From Gammaproteobacteria bacterium (GTDB taxonomy: Bacteria; Pseudomonadota; Gammaproteobacteria; Pseudomonadales; Porticoccaceae), in contig QNFO01000001.1 in assembly GCA_003646355.1 (NCBI GenBank), forward strand, positions 1 through 35,052: 35,052 nucleotides of DNA, in the 5' to 3' direction. The notes under the pieces were generated by a model. That model was not told the origin of the DNA. It saw only the letters and a program-made list of their open reading frames with translations, and did no database searches. Below are positions 19,423-27,564 of the stretch, piece after piece. Both the position numbers and the translations under genes were made by a program. The first letter of the stretch is position 1. Each line of letters starts with the position of its first letter.

Positions 19423-20304
19423 ATGAACGACTATCTCAGCACGATCTACGACACGCCCCACGAAATCGACCCGCAGCTTGCGGCAGCCGGTGAGCTGCTC
19501 GCCAAGGTCGCCGAGGAAGAGGGCGTCGATCTCGACGACTACTCGGACGGCGAGATCAACGAGATGCTCTCCGGCATGGTGGGCCAGGAAGAGCAAGAGG
19601 ACGAAGGCATCGAGCAAGAGGGTGCCCCCGTCGAAGAGAAGACCTCGGGTTTCCTCCCCAACCACATCACGACGGCCGACGTCGCCGCGGAGCTGGCCAA
19701 GGTGGCTTCCAACGAGGGTGTCGACCTCGCCGACCTCAGCCGCGAGCAGTACCATGACGCGTACAACTATGTGCATGCCACCCTCACCGACCCCGCCGTG
19801 TACCAGCAGAAGGTCGCGATGGAGGAGAAGGTCGCCGAGGCGGACATGCTCGGCCGCGTGATGGCCCACAGCTTCGACGACGAGCTTCGCAAGGTCGCCT
19901 CAGGTGATGCGACCTCGACGGGTGCCGCCGATGTCGGCCGCGCGGGGGCAAGCAAGGCCCGTGAGATGGGCGGCAAGATGAAGGACGTAGCCGCCAAGGG
20001 CTACGGCAAGGCCAAGGAGCACGCCGGAGCGGCGTACGAGTTCTCCAAGAAGAAGATTCGGGACAACCCCGGTAAGGCGGGCATCGCCGCCGGTCTCGGT
20101 GTCGGCGCCGGTCTCGGTGCGGTGGCAGCCGCTCGCCGCGCCAAGAGGAAGAGTGAGTCGGAGAAGAACAGCTCCCTCGTCCTCGACCGCGCTCGGGAGA
20201 TCGCGTACGCCAACGGCTTCGACCCGGACACGGGCGAGAAGGTCGCCTCCGACCTCGACATGGCCGCCGTCAATCTCCTTCGGGAAAACGGCTACGATCT
20301 CTGA
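19423..20304 (+). CDS. Virion-type protein with internal repeat and glycine-zipper/basic C-terminal region
   Basis: Protein of 293 aa, not recognised. It holds an imperfect internal repeat: LAKVAEEEGVDLDDYS (from residue 26) and LAKVASNEGVDLADLS (from 91), each followed by a helix. An acidic, Gln/Glu-rich linker separates them. Residues about 205-235 form a glycine-zipper hydrophobic stretch (GIAAGLGVGAGLGAVAA) followed by RRAKRKSES, as in several downstream genes, then a final domain (LDRAREIAYANGFDPDTGEK). The ATG follows TAGGAAA. It sits in the head module between the protease and the capsid gene. Possible roles: scaffold, internal head protein or ejection protein; the membrane-like segment favours the last, but this is inference. 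Confidence 0.65.
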   Translation: MNDYLSTIYDTPHEIDPQLAAAGELLAKVAEEEGVDLDDYSDGEINEMLSGMVGQEEQEDEGIEQEGAPVEEKTSGFLPNHITTADVAAELAKVASNEGVDLADLSREQYHDAYNYVHATLTDPAVYQQKVAMEEKVAEADMLGRVMAHSFDDELRKVASGDATSTGAADVGRAGASKAREMGGKMKDVAAKGYGKAKEHAGAAYEFSKKKIRDNPGKAGIAAGLGVGAGLGAVAAARRAKRKSESEKNSSLVLDRAREIAYANGFDPDTGEKVASDLDMAAVNLLRENGYDL

Positions 20305-20312
20305 GTCATCTG

Positions 20313-20552
20313 ATGTTTGACCGTGTCCCCCAGACTGAGTTGGTAGAGAGCTTCTTGAAGGAAGCTGCGGCCATGCCGGGTGCAACCACCCGGAAGACCT
20401 ACGCTCAACCAGCCACGACGGGGGACATGCTCAAGCAGACTCGTCAAAAAGCCGTTCAGCCGCAAAACTATTCACAGCCGGTCGGCAAAACCGACCACAC
20501 TAACCCATCGCTCGCAGCAGCTCATAAGGCGGTACCCCCGCCACCCGTATAG
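20313..20552 (+). CDS. Small protein of unknown function
   Basis: Protein of 79 aa starting eight bases after the previous stop, with a weak ribosome binding site. It begins with a short helix (TELVESFLKEAAAMPG) containing a Lys-x-Ala motif and is otherwise polar, rich in Gln, Thr, Pro and Lys, likely disordered (KTYAQPATTGDMLKQTR). Its codon pattern and tight fit between flanking genes support it being real, but no family is recognisable. It may be a small internal or assembly protein. Confidence 0.5.
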   Translation: MFDRVPQTELVESFLKEAAAMPGATTRKTYAQPATTGDMLKQTRQKAVQPQNYSQPVGKTDHTNPSLAAAHKAVPPPPV

Positions 20553-20565
20553 TGAGGACACACCA

Positions 20566-21990
20566 ATGGAGATGACTCTAAATGCACTCGTTCGTAGTGC
20601 CCTCTCTGAGGCGGATGGACAGCTCAAGCTCGCCTCGACCCAAGACGTGGTCGATCCGATGAGCAAGCTCGCCATGCCCATGGATTTGGGCGATGGTGGA
20701 GAGAGCAGCGGCGACGACGAAGAGGACAAGGACAAGAAGAAGTCCAAGAAGAAGGGCGATGACGAGGACGAAGACGAGGAGAAGACCTCGGGTCTCAACC
20801 TCGCCGACCACGCCATGAAGCTCGCGGAGGCCATCGATCACGTCGGCTTGATGTGGACGAAGCAGGCCGAAGCCATGCCGACCTTCGCAGGTCAGCACAA
20901 CGTGGGGGACAACACCCAGCACACGAAGACTTCCCCGGCCACCGTGCCGGCTGCTCAGGCAGGTTCCGGCGGCGGCCCGAGCGAGAACTCGCAAGGGTAC
21001 CCCGCGGGGATCGACACCAACGCCAGTGAGTTCAAGAGCCCGGAGTGGGCGGGCAACCCTGAGGCACGCGAAGGTGCCATCCGGGTGAAGGGCGCCAAGC
21101 CTGGTGAGACAGCCGCGGGCAAGAAGACCGCCTCGATCGCTGCCCAGCATCGCAACCTCCTTCGGCAGCACGGCGCCAAGTTCGCCGCTGACCCTTCGAG
21201 CCCTCAGGCTGTGGGCATCAGCAAGGGCAAGGACCCAGGCAAGCTCGACATGGTGCCCCCCAGCCCGACCGAGATCCCGGGCAACAATGGCATGGCCACC
21301 ATGACCAAGAAGAAGGCCAAGACCAAGCACGTCCAGAACGACACCAGCAAGGTCATCGGTGAGCCTGCCTTCTCGGGGCGGACCGACAAGGGCATCTCCG
21401 ACAACCTCGCCCAGAACGGTGGCAACAAGCTTGCGGGCATCCCCGGAGCAGCCTTGCAGGCTCTCGAAGAGGGTGCCTACAAGAACCCCACCCTGCGGCG
21501 TGCCCTCGGCGGCGGTGCGGCTGGTGCGGCGGCCGGCGGTCTCGCAGGAGCGAACTACGCTGATCCCGGAGAGCGGGGGAAGGGTGCCCTCGGCGGGGCC
21601 ATCCTCGGCGGTGGGATCGGTGCCCTGACGGGTGGCCTCCACGGCGCCATCGAGAACGAGGGTGTCAAAGGCATCCTGAGAGGGCGAGGTAACAGCGGGG
21701 ACATAAAGGACCTGGGCCGCCTTCAGACCGCAACCTCAGTGCTCGGGGGAGCGGGTGCCTTCGCTGGTGGTGCAGATGCCGCCCACCTCCTGCGCGCCAA
21801 GAAGCAGCAGGCTGCCGAGGTAGCAGCTGCCGAGGGAGGCAAGACCGCATCCCAGACGGCTGCGGCTCGCAGCTACCTGAGCAAGATCGCTTCCCAGGCC
21901 CAGAACCCTCATGCATCCCCGCGTATGCGAGTGAAGGTCGCCAAGTTCCACAACGCGCTTCAGCGCATCAACACGCAGCGCCAGGGCTGA
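20566..21990 (+). CDS. Virion-module protein with acidic linker and glycine-zipper module, possible scaffold
   Basis: Protein of 474 aa. Start ATG at 20566 has GAGGA at 20554-20558; longer in-frame forms run into the preceding gene. After a short N-terminal helix comes a highly charged Asp/Glu/Lys segment (DDEEDKDKKKSKKKGDDEDE, about 48-70), then a disordered middle, and at about 306-365 a glycine-zipper block (ALGGGAAGAAAGGLAG, RGKGALGGAILGGGIGAL) similar to blocks in the 690-aa protein at 27564. The C-terminus has a Lys-rich helix (PRMRVKVAKFHNALQRI). Lys-x-Ala motifs recur (EEKTSG, GKKTAS, GGKTAS). Location just before the decoration and capsid genes would suit a scaffolding protein, but the glycine-zipper block is not typical of scaffolds. 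Function open. Confidence 0.7.
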   Translation: MEMTLNALVRSALSEADGQLKLASTQDVVDPMSKLAMPMDLGDGGESSGDDEEDKDKKKSKKKGDDEDEDEEKTSGLNLADHAMKLAEAIDHVGLMWTKQAEAMPTFAGQHNVGDNTQHTKTSPATVPAAQAGSGGGPSENSQGYPAGIDTNASEFKSPEWAGNPEAREGAIRVKGAKPGETAAGKKTASIAAQHRNLLRQHGAKFAADPSSPQAVGISKGKDPGKLDMVPPSPTEIPGNNGMATMTKKKAKTKHVQNDTSKVIGEPAFSGRTDKGISDNLAQNGGNKLAGIPGAALQALEEGAYKNPTLRRALGGGAAGAAAGGLAGANYADPGERGKGALGGAILGGGIGALTGGLHGAIENEGVKGILRGRGNSGDIKDLGRLQTATSVLGGAGAFAGGADAAHLLRAKKQQAAEVAAAEGGKTASQTAAARSYLSKIASQAQNPHASPRMRVKVAKFHNALQRINTQRQG

Positions 21991-22004
21991 TTCAGGAGAC
22001 CATG

Positions 22005-22400
22005 ATGAGTGACACCAGGAAGATGGCTTCTCAGGTCCCCGCAGTTCTTGCGGAGGCCAGCGCCACGCTGCGGAAGACTGCCTCACGCCTCATCGAGGCC
22101 GAGAACGAGAACGGGATTCTGAGGAATGAGTTGCGGCTCGCCAAGATTGCGCGCCGCATGGAGCAGCGGGGGCTGGAGCCTGCGCTGGACTTCGAGCAGA
22201 AGATCGCTCAGCTCAAGGAGGTTCAACCCTCCAAGCTCGATGCGCTGGAGCATGCGGTCGAACTGACTGCGGGTGGCTTCAAGCTTGGCTCTCTCGAAGA
22301 GCCGAACGACAACGTCGAAGGTGTTCATGGGGAGTCGGTGTCCGCCACCAACTATGCGTCCCTGGACAACTTCATTCTGAGCGGGCGGGCTCTGGGCTGA
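22005..22400 (+). CDS. Small coiled-coil protein of unknown function
   Basis: Protein of 131 aa. It has an N-terminal helix (PAVLAEASATLRKTASRL), a coiled-coil-like middle (IEAENENGILRNELRLAK) and a later helix (LDALEHAVELTAGGF). Of two adjacent ATG codons, 22005 is preferred: AGGAG at 21994-21998 is six bases from it and only three from 22002. Similar small helical proteins sit before the decoration and capsid genes in other large phages, to my recollection, without an assigned function. It may assist head assembly. Confidence 0.65.
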   Translation: MSDTRKMASQVPAVLAEASATLRKTASRLIEAENENGILRNELRLAKIARRMEQRGLEPALDFEQKIAQLKEVQPSKLDALEHAVELTAGGFKLGSLEEPNDNVEGVHGESVSATNYASLDNFILSGRALG

Positions 22401-22440
22401 TCCAAGAATAGCGCTCTGAGCGAAGAAAGGGATATTACAC

Positions 22441-22914
22441 ATGGCATCGTTCGATAGGCAGTTCGAGGTGGTTCGTCCAAGCCTCGACAAGCTCACCCGG
22501 ATGTCGTTGGAGGTTGCCGATGGGCGCCTCCTCGACCCCAGCAACACGGCGGTCGTGCCGTTCATCGACGGCGAGTTCGCCCAGGAGGATGCCACCTACA
22601 AGTGGGTCCGAGCGGCCGACTTCGCACGTCCCTCATCGGCCATCCTGGAGTGGCGGGGAGACACGGGCGTTCAGGCGTCCCGCAAGCTCTCCGTGCTCCG
22701 TGTGGGTGGCTACGAGGCGGACACGATCGTGTTCGATCCGGCCCTCACAACTCTCGGTGCCGCCGTACAGGTCGGCGTCGTGAACAACGCAGCTTCGGGC
22801 AGCGTCAACCGCGCGGGGCTCATCGCCTCGGGTGGTGGGCTGATCCTCGGCTACATCACCCGCGTGTCCGCCAGCAATGGTGGAAGGCTTCGGTTCCTTC
22901 AGACTCAGGTCTGA
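22441..22914 (+). CDS. Putative capsid decoration / head-associated protein
   Basis: Protein of 157 aa, predominantly beta-forming (AILEWRGDTGVQASRKLSVL, DTIVFDPALTTLGAAVQVG) with a Gly/Ser-rich end (GGGLILGYITRVSASNGG). No catalytic motif or membrane segment is visible. It lies directly before the capsid gene, the standard place for a head decoration or stabilising protein, and its size suits that. An AAAGGGA sequence lies 11-12 bases before the ATG. The gap in front (22401-22440) contains a short near-palindrome CGCTCTGAGCG (22412-22422) of doubtful meaning. Assignment rests on location and composition. Confidence 0.5.
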   Translation: MASFDRQFEVVRPSLDKLTRMSLEVADGRLLDPSNTAVVPFIDGEFAQEDATYKWVRAADFARPSSAILEWRGDTGVQASRKLSVLRVGGYEADTIVFDPALTTLGAAVQVGVVNNAASGSVNRAGLIASGGGLILGYITRVSASNGGRLRFLQTQV

Positions 22915-22958
22915 GACCCGGGAACCAGTGGACAACATGAAATCAGGAGGAAGATAAG

Positions 22959-24068
22959 ATGGCAGACGCGAAGGAAATGCTTCTCGCGCAGCTCTCGGAT
23001 CCCGGGGCCAAGGCCAAGATTGCTGCGCAACTTGGTGGCTACATCCGGGACCGGCTTCGTGAGGCGAGCTATACGGAGCGTGTGCTCCCGCCGCAGACGG
23101 TCGATCGAAGCCAGTGCCAGGTGTCCGTGAATCACGACGCGCTCGTGAAGATCGAATACTTGGAGCCGAAGAGCCGCGCCATGGTGGTCACCTTCCGAGG
23201 TGAGCCCCGTACGCAGTTCATTCGTGGTGAGAAGGTCGAAGTGCCTTTCATCACGATCATGAGCGACATGTTCCAGAAGCCGGAGCAGGAGTTCCTGGCT
23301 TACGCCTTCCCCATCGGCAAGGTCATCGAGCAGAACGCTGTTCGTGACATCGGTGAGGTTCAGGATCGTGAGTTCACGCTCCACATCGAGTCGGCATGCC
23401 AGGCTCTCCAGACGGAGGCCAACGGCGGTGCCGTCACTTCGCTCAACGCCACGGGCATCGCTGCCGGTTCGGTCGTCGAGCACTCGGTCGTCAAGGGTGA
23501 GCTGGCTCGTGTGGCCAGCGATGATGACGCCACCGTGCGTCCCATCCAGCGTCCCGACATCGTGGCGCTCATGAAGCTCCTCGACCGCAACCGCTTGGAG
23601 TCCGACCTCATCCTCCTGACCACTCCCGACTGGGACGACATCCTTCAGTGGACCGTCGAGGATCAGGGCGACAAGATCCAGTCCGAGACCGTCGTCAACG
23701 GCTGGAAGTACAACTTGCTCCTGGGCAAGCGGTACGTCCGGACCATCAAGACGGACATCCTTCGTCCCGGGAACGTCTACGCGTTCACCAGCCCCGACTT
23801 CCTCGGTCGGTTCTACATCCTGAACAACATCAAGTTCTACATCGACAAGGTGATCAACCTGATCAAGTTCGTCGCGTGGAAGGATGTCGGGATGTCCATC
23901 ATCAACATCGCCGCCGTGCGGAAGCTGGAGCTGTACTCCGGTGACGCCACGAGCAACGACGCTGATGCCATCCTCACCTCGGTCACTCCGGTGGGCGAAG
24001 AGGACATGGGCGCTGAGAACAACCGCGCAGCACAGCGGCAGTTCTTCCCGACGGTGGTGTCCTTCTAA
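22959..24068 (+). CDS. Major capsid protein (putative, HK97-fold type)
   Basis: Protein of 369 aa that probably forms the icosahedral shell. The layout fits capsid proteins of large phages: N-terminal helix (SDPGAKAKIAAQLGGYIRDR), then VLPPQTVDRSQCQVSVNHD, a segment RTQFIRGEKVEVPFITI typical of the E-loop/P-domain boundary, a spine-type helix region with D-F-T-L-H-I-E (about 143-149), and C-terminal beta strands (NVYAFTSPDFLGRFYILN). It has no long scaffold-like N-terminal domain. A very strong ribosome binding site, AGGAGGAAG, precedes the ATG, and the gene is closed by two hairpins (24081-24146), both consistent with very high expression. It lies downstream of the protease and decoration genes. 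Confident on role; no search was possible. Confidence 0.75.
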   Translation: MADAKEMLLAQLSDPGAKAKIAAQLGGYIRDRLREASYTERVLPPQTVDRSQCQVSVNHDALVKIEYLEPKSRAMVVTFRGEPRTQFIRGEKVEVPFITIMSDMFQKPEQEFLAYAFPIGKVIEQNAVRDIGEVQDREFTLHIESACQALQTEANGGAVTSLNATGIAAGSVVEHSVVKGELARVASDDDATVRPIQRPDIVALMKLLDRNRLESDLILLTTPDWDDILQWTVEDQGDKIQSETVVNGWKYNLLLGKRYVRTIKTDILRPGNVYAFTSPDFLGRFYILNNIKFYIDKVINLIKFVAWKDVGMSIINIAAVRKLELYSGDATSNDADAILTSVTPVGEEDMGAENNRAAQRQFFPTVVSF

Positions 24069-24080
24069 GGACCGCACTGC

Positions 24081-24146
24081 CTGTCGCTTCGGTCGACAGC
24101 GAGGACCGGCGGGCTGGCATATTTCTGGCCTGCCGGTTTTCTATTT
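24081..24146 (+). terminator. Tandem hairpins after the capsid gene: UUCG stem-loop and intrinsic terminator
   Basis: The first hairpin has arms CTGTCG (24081-24086) and CGACAG (24094-24099) closing a C-UUCG-G type loop, a very stable fold. The second has arms ACCGGCGGGC (24105-24114) and GCCTGCCGGT (24128-24137), ten pairs with one G-U, followed by TTTTCTATTT, an intrinsic terminator signature. Placed 12 bases after the capsid stop, they would set the 3' end of capsid mRNA and may also protect it from decay. Some read-through must feed the genes that follow unless there is another promoter. Confidence 0.85.
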
Positions 24147-24157
24147 GGAGGTAGCGA

Positions 24158-24712
24158 ATGAAGAACGTGATGATTGTCGGGGCGGCACGAGACGCTCGCA
24201 CCCGTACGAAACGAGCGCAGGCTGGGGCTCGGCGACGTCGGGTCCGCATCGGCGGCATCCATCGCGTCCGCCCCAACCGAAGCATCTCCCTCTCTCCTGC
24301 GCAGTGCATGGAGTACGAGGCAGATCTTCGGGAGTGCTTCAAGGACGGCCTCATCCTCTTCCAGGATGTGGACGGTCGGCCGGTCCCTCTGGAGATGGTG
24401 TTCGGGGGCAAGGCTCCTGCACCTCCCGAGATGCCTGCTCCCTCGGAGCCAGAACCTGAGCCCGAGCTGGAGGCTGCTGAGCCTGAGCCCGAGCCCGAGC
24501 CCGAGCTGGAACCTGAGCCTGTCGAGGTCATGTTCAAGGACGGGGCCGCGTCGACCACGGTTGAGCCCGAGCCCCTTCCTGAGGGGTACGCGGACTTCAC
24601 GAAGAGGGAGCTTCTGGCTCTCTTCGAGGGCCGTCTCGACGTGCCTGAGAATACCCGGAATGCCACGCTGGTTGAGGCGCTGGCTGCCTGGGAGGACGAG
24701 AACTTCGAGTGA
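24158..24712 (+). CDS. Connector-region protein with Pro-Glu-rich linker and HeH/LEM-like C-terminus
   Basis: Protein of 184 aa. The N-terminus is strongly basic (RTKRAQAGARRRRVRIGG), the centre is a Pro/Glu repeat linker (about 88-125, EPEPEPELEAAEPEPEP), and the C-terminal 40 residues (YADFTKRELLALFEGR ... TLVEALAAWE) look like a helix-extension-helix or SAP/LEM-like fold often seen in short phage head-joining proteins. GGAGG at 24147-24151 precedes the ATG. The gene directly follows the capsid terminator, where the first connector or adaptor protein is usually encoded. The opposite charges of head and linker may be functional. Role inferred from position and the C-terminal fold. Confidence 0.65.
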   Translation: MKNVMIVGAARDARTRTKRAQAGARRRRVRIGGIHRVRPNRSISLSPAQCMEYEADLRECFKDGLILFQDVDGRPVPLEMVFGGKAPAPPEMPAPSEPEPEPELEAAEPEPEPEPELEPEPVEVMFKDGAASTTVEPEPLPEGYADFTKRELLALFEGRLDVPENTRNATLVEALAAWEDENFE

Positions 24713-24720
24713 GGTAAGAC

Positions 24721-25230
24721 GTGTCCGGACCCCAGCTACAAGGACTTGCGCAACCAGAGTCTGACCTCGTCAAGGCTTTCACCCAATCGGTGAGGCTCTG
24801 GATGCGCGACTTCGGTGAGCTGAACCTCCTCATTCGTGGGGAGGAGAGTACGGATAGGATGATCGTGTTTGCGATCAATGACTTCCTGTCCGACTTCAAT
24901 GGCACCCCCCACTTCACGAGCTTCAGCTTGGGGGACCTGTTCGCGCGCAACCAGCAGTCCCTTGCCCTCCGGGGCACGGCCATCTCTCTGCTACAGAGCG
25001 TCATGCTCATCCACGCGAGGAACCACCTACCCTTCTCGGATGGTGGCCTCTCCATTCAGATCAACGACAAGGCTCCCCTCATCCAGTCTATTCTTCAGCT
25101 CCTCCAGGGGGCCTATGAACAGAACAAGCGGATGGTGAAGATCGCCATCAACATCGAGGGGCTCTTGGATACAGGGCCGTCAGGCGTACACTCGGACTAC
25201 TACGCGCTCAGCGCCATTGGACTCTACTGA
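24721..25230 (+). CDS. Conserved neck/connector-type structural protein
   Basis: Protein of 169 aa from a GTG start preceded by GAGG. The pattern (SDLVKAFTQSVRLWMRDFGE, then LLIRGEESTDRMI, DFLSDFNGTPHFTSF, LRGTAISLLQSVMLIHARNH) resembles, from memory, an uncharacterised structural protein family of very large phages that lies close to neck genes. It is mostly helical, without membrane segments. Location after the HeH-like protein and before other tail-joining proteins suits a head-to-tail connector. No catalytic motif is visible. Confidence 0.65.
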   Translation: MSGPQLQGLAQPESDLVKAFTQSVRLWMRDFGELNLLIRGEESTDRMIVFAINDFLSDFNGTPHFTSFSLGDLFARNQQSLALRGTAISLLQSVMLIHARNHLPFSDGGLSIQINDKAPLIQSILQLLQGAYEQNKRMVKIAINIEGLLDTGPSGVHSDYYALSAIGLY

Positions 25231-25236
25231 GGAATC

Positions 25237-25749
25237 ATGCCCTACGAACTCCTTCAGACTCAGACGCCTACGGAGATGGTGCAGCTCCTCAACGGGATCA
25301 TCTTCGCTCCGAAGGCCGTAGCATCCCGGCGTGTGGACGGCGGACCTATGGTTCCGGCCACCGAGGAGGTCATCGACGGGCTCAACGGCCTGACCCTGGT
25401 CTTCACCACCCCTGCGGTCACGGTCACCTTCGCTACGGTGAACCCAGTGAAGGTCTCCGACATGCTCGACGAGATCGACACTCAGTTGAAGGTAGCCGAC
25501 GCCCTTGCCGAAGTGGGTCTCGTCAACAACCACACCGCTCCGGGGTCGCTCAACCCTCCTGGGAAGCGTCTGACCCTGGTCACCAGCACGCCTGCGGGGC
25601 TTGCCCTCAATCTGACCACCAGCACCGCTGCGGCTCTGCTCGGGTTCAAGACTGCGGGCACCCTGACTCGGGCTCCCATCGTCTCCACACGCATCGTCGG
25701 GGGTGGAGATACCATCAGCGGCGGACACTACGTTATCCTGGCTCCGTGA
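25237..25749 (+). CDS. Beta-rich structural protein related to a repeat in the tail sheath
   Basis: Protein of 170 aa. The region about 48-135 (LTLVFTTPAVTVTFATV ... KVSDMLDEIDTQLKV ... LTLVTSTPAG ... AAALLGFKTAG) has the same strand-helix-strand layout as repeated domains in the sheath gene at 33263: a 'TVTF' strand, a helix, a 'L-x-hydrophobic-x-T' strand and an 'A-x-x-LG' turn. The ATG follows GAGGA at 25229-25233, which overlaps the previous stop. No cysteine or membrane segment of note. Likely virion protein in the neck or tail; precise role unknown. Confidence 0.6.
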   Translation: MPYELLQTQTPTEMVQLLNGIIFAPKAVASRRVDGGPMVPATEEVIDGLNGLTLVFTTPAVTVTFATVNPVKVSDMLDEIDTQLKVADALAEVGLVNNHTAPGSLNPPGKRLTLVTSTPAGLALNLTTSTAAALLGFKTAGTLTRAPIVSTRIVGGGDTISGGHYVILAP

Positions 25750-25756
25750 GGACGGC

Positions 25757-27049
25757 ATGAGCTACGAAGACATCGACAACTTCCTCTCCGACCTCGCCGT
25801 TCCCTCGGAGATCCCCGCGGGCGCAGCGGCCGTTGGGCTCCTCGCGTTCAAGAAGATGGCTGCGGGCGTCCCGGAACCGTCCCGCGCTACCTCTGGCGTG
25901 AACGTCGCGGCCCTCTCGACCACTCTGAAGCAGCTCGTGTCCTACAGCTTCGAGAAGGACGCTGCCGGCTTGGAAGGGCGAGGTCATGCGGAGTACCTGC
26001 TCGGGTGCCTCGAAGACCTGCACCCCGAAGGGTTCGTGATCCCCGACCCCGTCTTCCGAAAGATGGCTGGGGTCTCCCCCCGGGAGTCGAGGGACCAGCT
26101 CATCGCCCTGGAGCAGCAGTCCATCACCATGATGGAGAAGCTCTGCTCGTTGGTGGGAGACCACACGACCGGCCACACCTTCCGCAGCTTCATCCAAGAC
26201 GCACAGCGCAGCATCCAGAAGCTGTCCGCCTACCGCCTCCCCTCCACGAAGAAGACGGCCGGTGAGCGTATCCGTGCGCGCATCAAGGTGGCGATCCAAG
26301 CACACCCCGCTCAGGTCCCTTCGGTCGATGGGACCGGGAAGCTGGACGAGGCCCTCTATGACGTCGACTCCGGGAAGGCCCGCAAGAAGGAGGCAGCCGC
26401 TCCAGTAGTGGTTCCTCCCCCGAACATGGACTCGTCGGAGACCTACGTGGCTCGGGAGCGGCAGCTTCAGCTCGACCAGGCAATGCAGGAGCTGGCCCAC
26501 ACCAAGATGCAGCTCAACTCGACTGCCCAGATGATGCAACAGACCCAGCAAGAGGGTCAGGAAGCACAGCAGCAGCTCCAGGGAATGGAGCAGCAGGTCC
26601 AGGAGACCCAGGCTATGGCTGACCAGTCCAGCCAGGAGTCTCAGGCCAGCCAGCAACAGGCGGTCGAGGCTGAGGGTCGTGCCGCGGAGCACGCCAGCCA
26701 GAAGATGCAGCTCGGCATGCGTGTCCAGCAGATGCGTCAGGCCCTTGCGGAGATCGCTACCCAGGACCCCGTCACCGAGGTCGGCGCCAACACCAACGAC
26801 CTGGCAGCTCAGGGAGCCCCAGCTACCCCTGATCAGATGGCCCAGGAAGAGCAGGCAGCGGCGGAGCAAGAGCAGGCAGCAGCAGGCCAGCCCCCGGCTC
26901 CGGCTGAGGCACAGGAAGAGGCGGAGCAGGCTGATCGCGCAGCCGGTGAAGCAGACCAGCAGGCACAGCAAGCAGAGCAGGCAGCTGGACCCGGTGCAGC
27001 CCCCGCTGGCCCGGCAACAGATCCCGCAGGCGGAATGGCGGCAGCATGA
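25757..27049 (+). CDS. Gln-rich coiled-coil virion-type protein with low-complexity tail
   Basis: Protein of 430 aa. Start at 25757 has GAGGA directly upstream, preferred over an in-frame start inside the preceding gene. The first 13 residues (MSYEDIDNFLSDL) match the start of the 690-aa protein at 27564 (MGYSEISDFINGL). Residues about 75-190 are a folded helical region; then a long Gln/Glu-rich coiled coil (about 240-345, QMMQQTQQEGQEAQQQLQGM) leads into an Ala/Gln/Pro/Glu low-complexity tail. Motifs FKKMAAG, FRKMAG and TKKTAG recur. Not recognised as a tape measure: no long uninterrupted helix of tail-length size. Likely an internal or tail-associated virion protein. Confidence 0.65.
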   Translation: MSYEDIDNFLSDLAVPSEIPAGAAAVGLLAFKKMAAGVPEPSRATSGVNVAALSTTLKQLVSYSFEKDAAGLEGRGHAEYLLGCLEDLHPEGFVIPDPVFRKMAGVSPRESRDQLIALEQQSITMMEKLCSLVGDHTTGHTFRSFIQDAQRSIQKLSAYRLPSTKKTAGERIRARIKVAIQAHPAQVPSVDGTGKLDEALYDVDSGKARKKEAAAPVVVPPPNMDSSETYVARERQLQLDQAMQELAHTKMQLNSTAQMMQQTQQEGQEAQQQLQGMEQQVQETQAMADQSSQESQASQQQAVEAEGRAAEHASQKMQLGMRVQQMRQALAEIATQDPVTEVGANTNDLAAQGAPATPDQMAQEEQAAAEQEQAAAGQPPAPAEAQEEAEQADRAAGEADQQAQQAEQAAGPGAAPAGPATDPAGGMAAA

Positions 27050-27564
27050 CAATCGATCCACAAAGTCTTCGCTCCATGGGGCATGAGCTTCACCGCCTGA
27101 ACAAGGAGGCGGTCTCCGTTTCCGGGGTTGCGCAAGCTGCCAAGGGCTTCGGCAAGAAGGTCCTCTCCAAGGCTCGCGGAGGCATGGAGGCTGCCGAGTT
27201 CGGTGTCCGCCGAGGGATGGCTGGTGTTCGGGATCGAGTCAAGGGCAGGGCTGCGGCTGGTGTCCAGGGTGTCGGGCAGAACGCAGTGGCTGGTGCCAAA
27301 AAGGAACTCACCCCCACGTTCCTGGCGCAGGCGGGCGAGAACGTGGCCACCGGCATCAAGAGGGGCCTCACTCCCTCTCGAAAACAGGCGCTGGGTATAG
27401 GTGCCGGAGCCCTTGCTCTCGGCGGTGCGGCTGGTGCAGGCCTGGTCCACAAGGGCAAGCAGGACCGCATCAAGCGTAAAGAAGACATGCAGGAAGCCAT
27501 GAGTGCGGCCATCCAATCGCAGAACAATCCGGCGGCTCAGCCGGCCGGAGGGGACTACTACTGA
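27046..27564 (+). CDS. N-terminally tagged glycine-zipper protein 1
   Basis: Protein of 172 aa. It begins with IDPQSLRSMGHEL, the shared signature of five genes in this cluster. A basic, helical middle follows (GKKVLSKARGGMEAAEFGVR), then near residue 125 a glycine-zipper hydrophobic stretch (ALGIGAGALALGGAAGAGL) followed by HKGKQDRIKRKED. The ATG overlaps the previous stop (ATGA), and its own stop overlaps the next ATG (TGATG). The layout tag, basic helices, zipper segment, basic end suggests a small protein carried in the virion that can insert in a membrane. Function is inferred, not known. Confidence 0.65.
   Translation: MTIDPQSLRSMGHELHRLNKEAVSVSGVAQAAKGFGKKVLSKARGGMEAAEFGVRRGMAGVRDRVKGRAAAGVQGVGQNAVAGAKKELTPTFLAQAGENVATGIKRGLTPSRKQALGIGAGALALGGAAGAGLVHKGKQDRIKRKEDMQEAMSAAIQSQNNPAAQPAGGDYY

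Noticed and set aside
19355..22422. Repeated CTCTGAG near-palindromes in gaps before 19423 and 22441
   Set aside because: The same 7-mer occurs inside coding sequences (for example near 20600 and 27665), so its presence in gaps is not significant.
22905..24077. Minus-strand open frame of 390 codons opposite the capsid gene
   Set aside because: Composition (Asp, Val, Leu, Arg, His excess) is typical of an antisense shadow; no start signal.
24460..24540. Tandem GAGCCC-type repeat as a possible DNA element
   Set aside because: It is simply the coding sequence of a Pro-Glu linker; low-complexity protein explains it.
25733..27061. Minus-strand open frame of 442 codons opposite the Gln-rich protein
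   Set aside because: Leu/Cys-rich sequence is the complement of Gln/Ala codons, not a real membrane protein.
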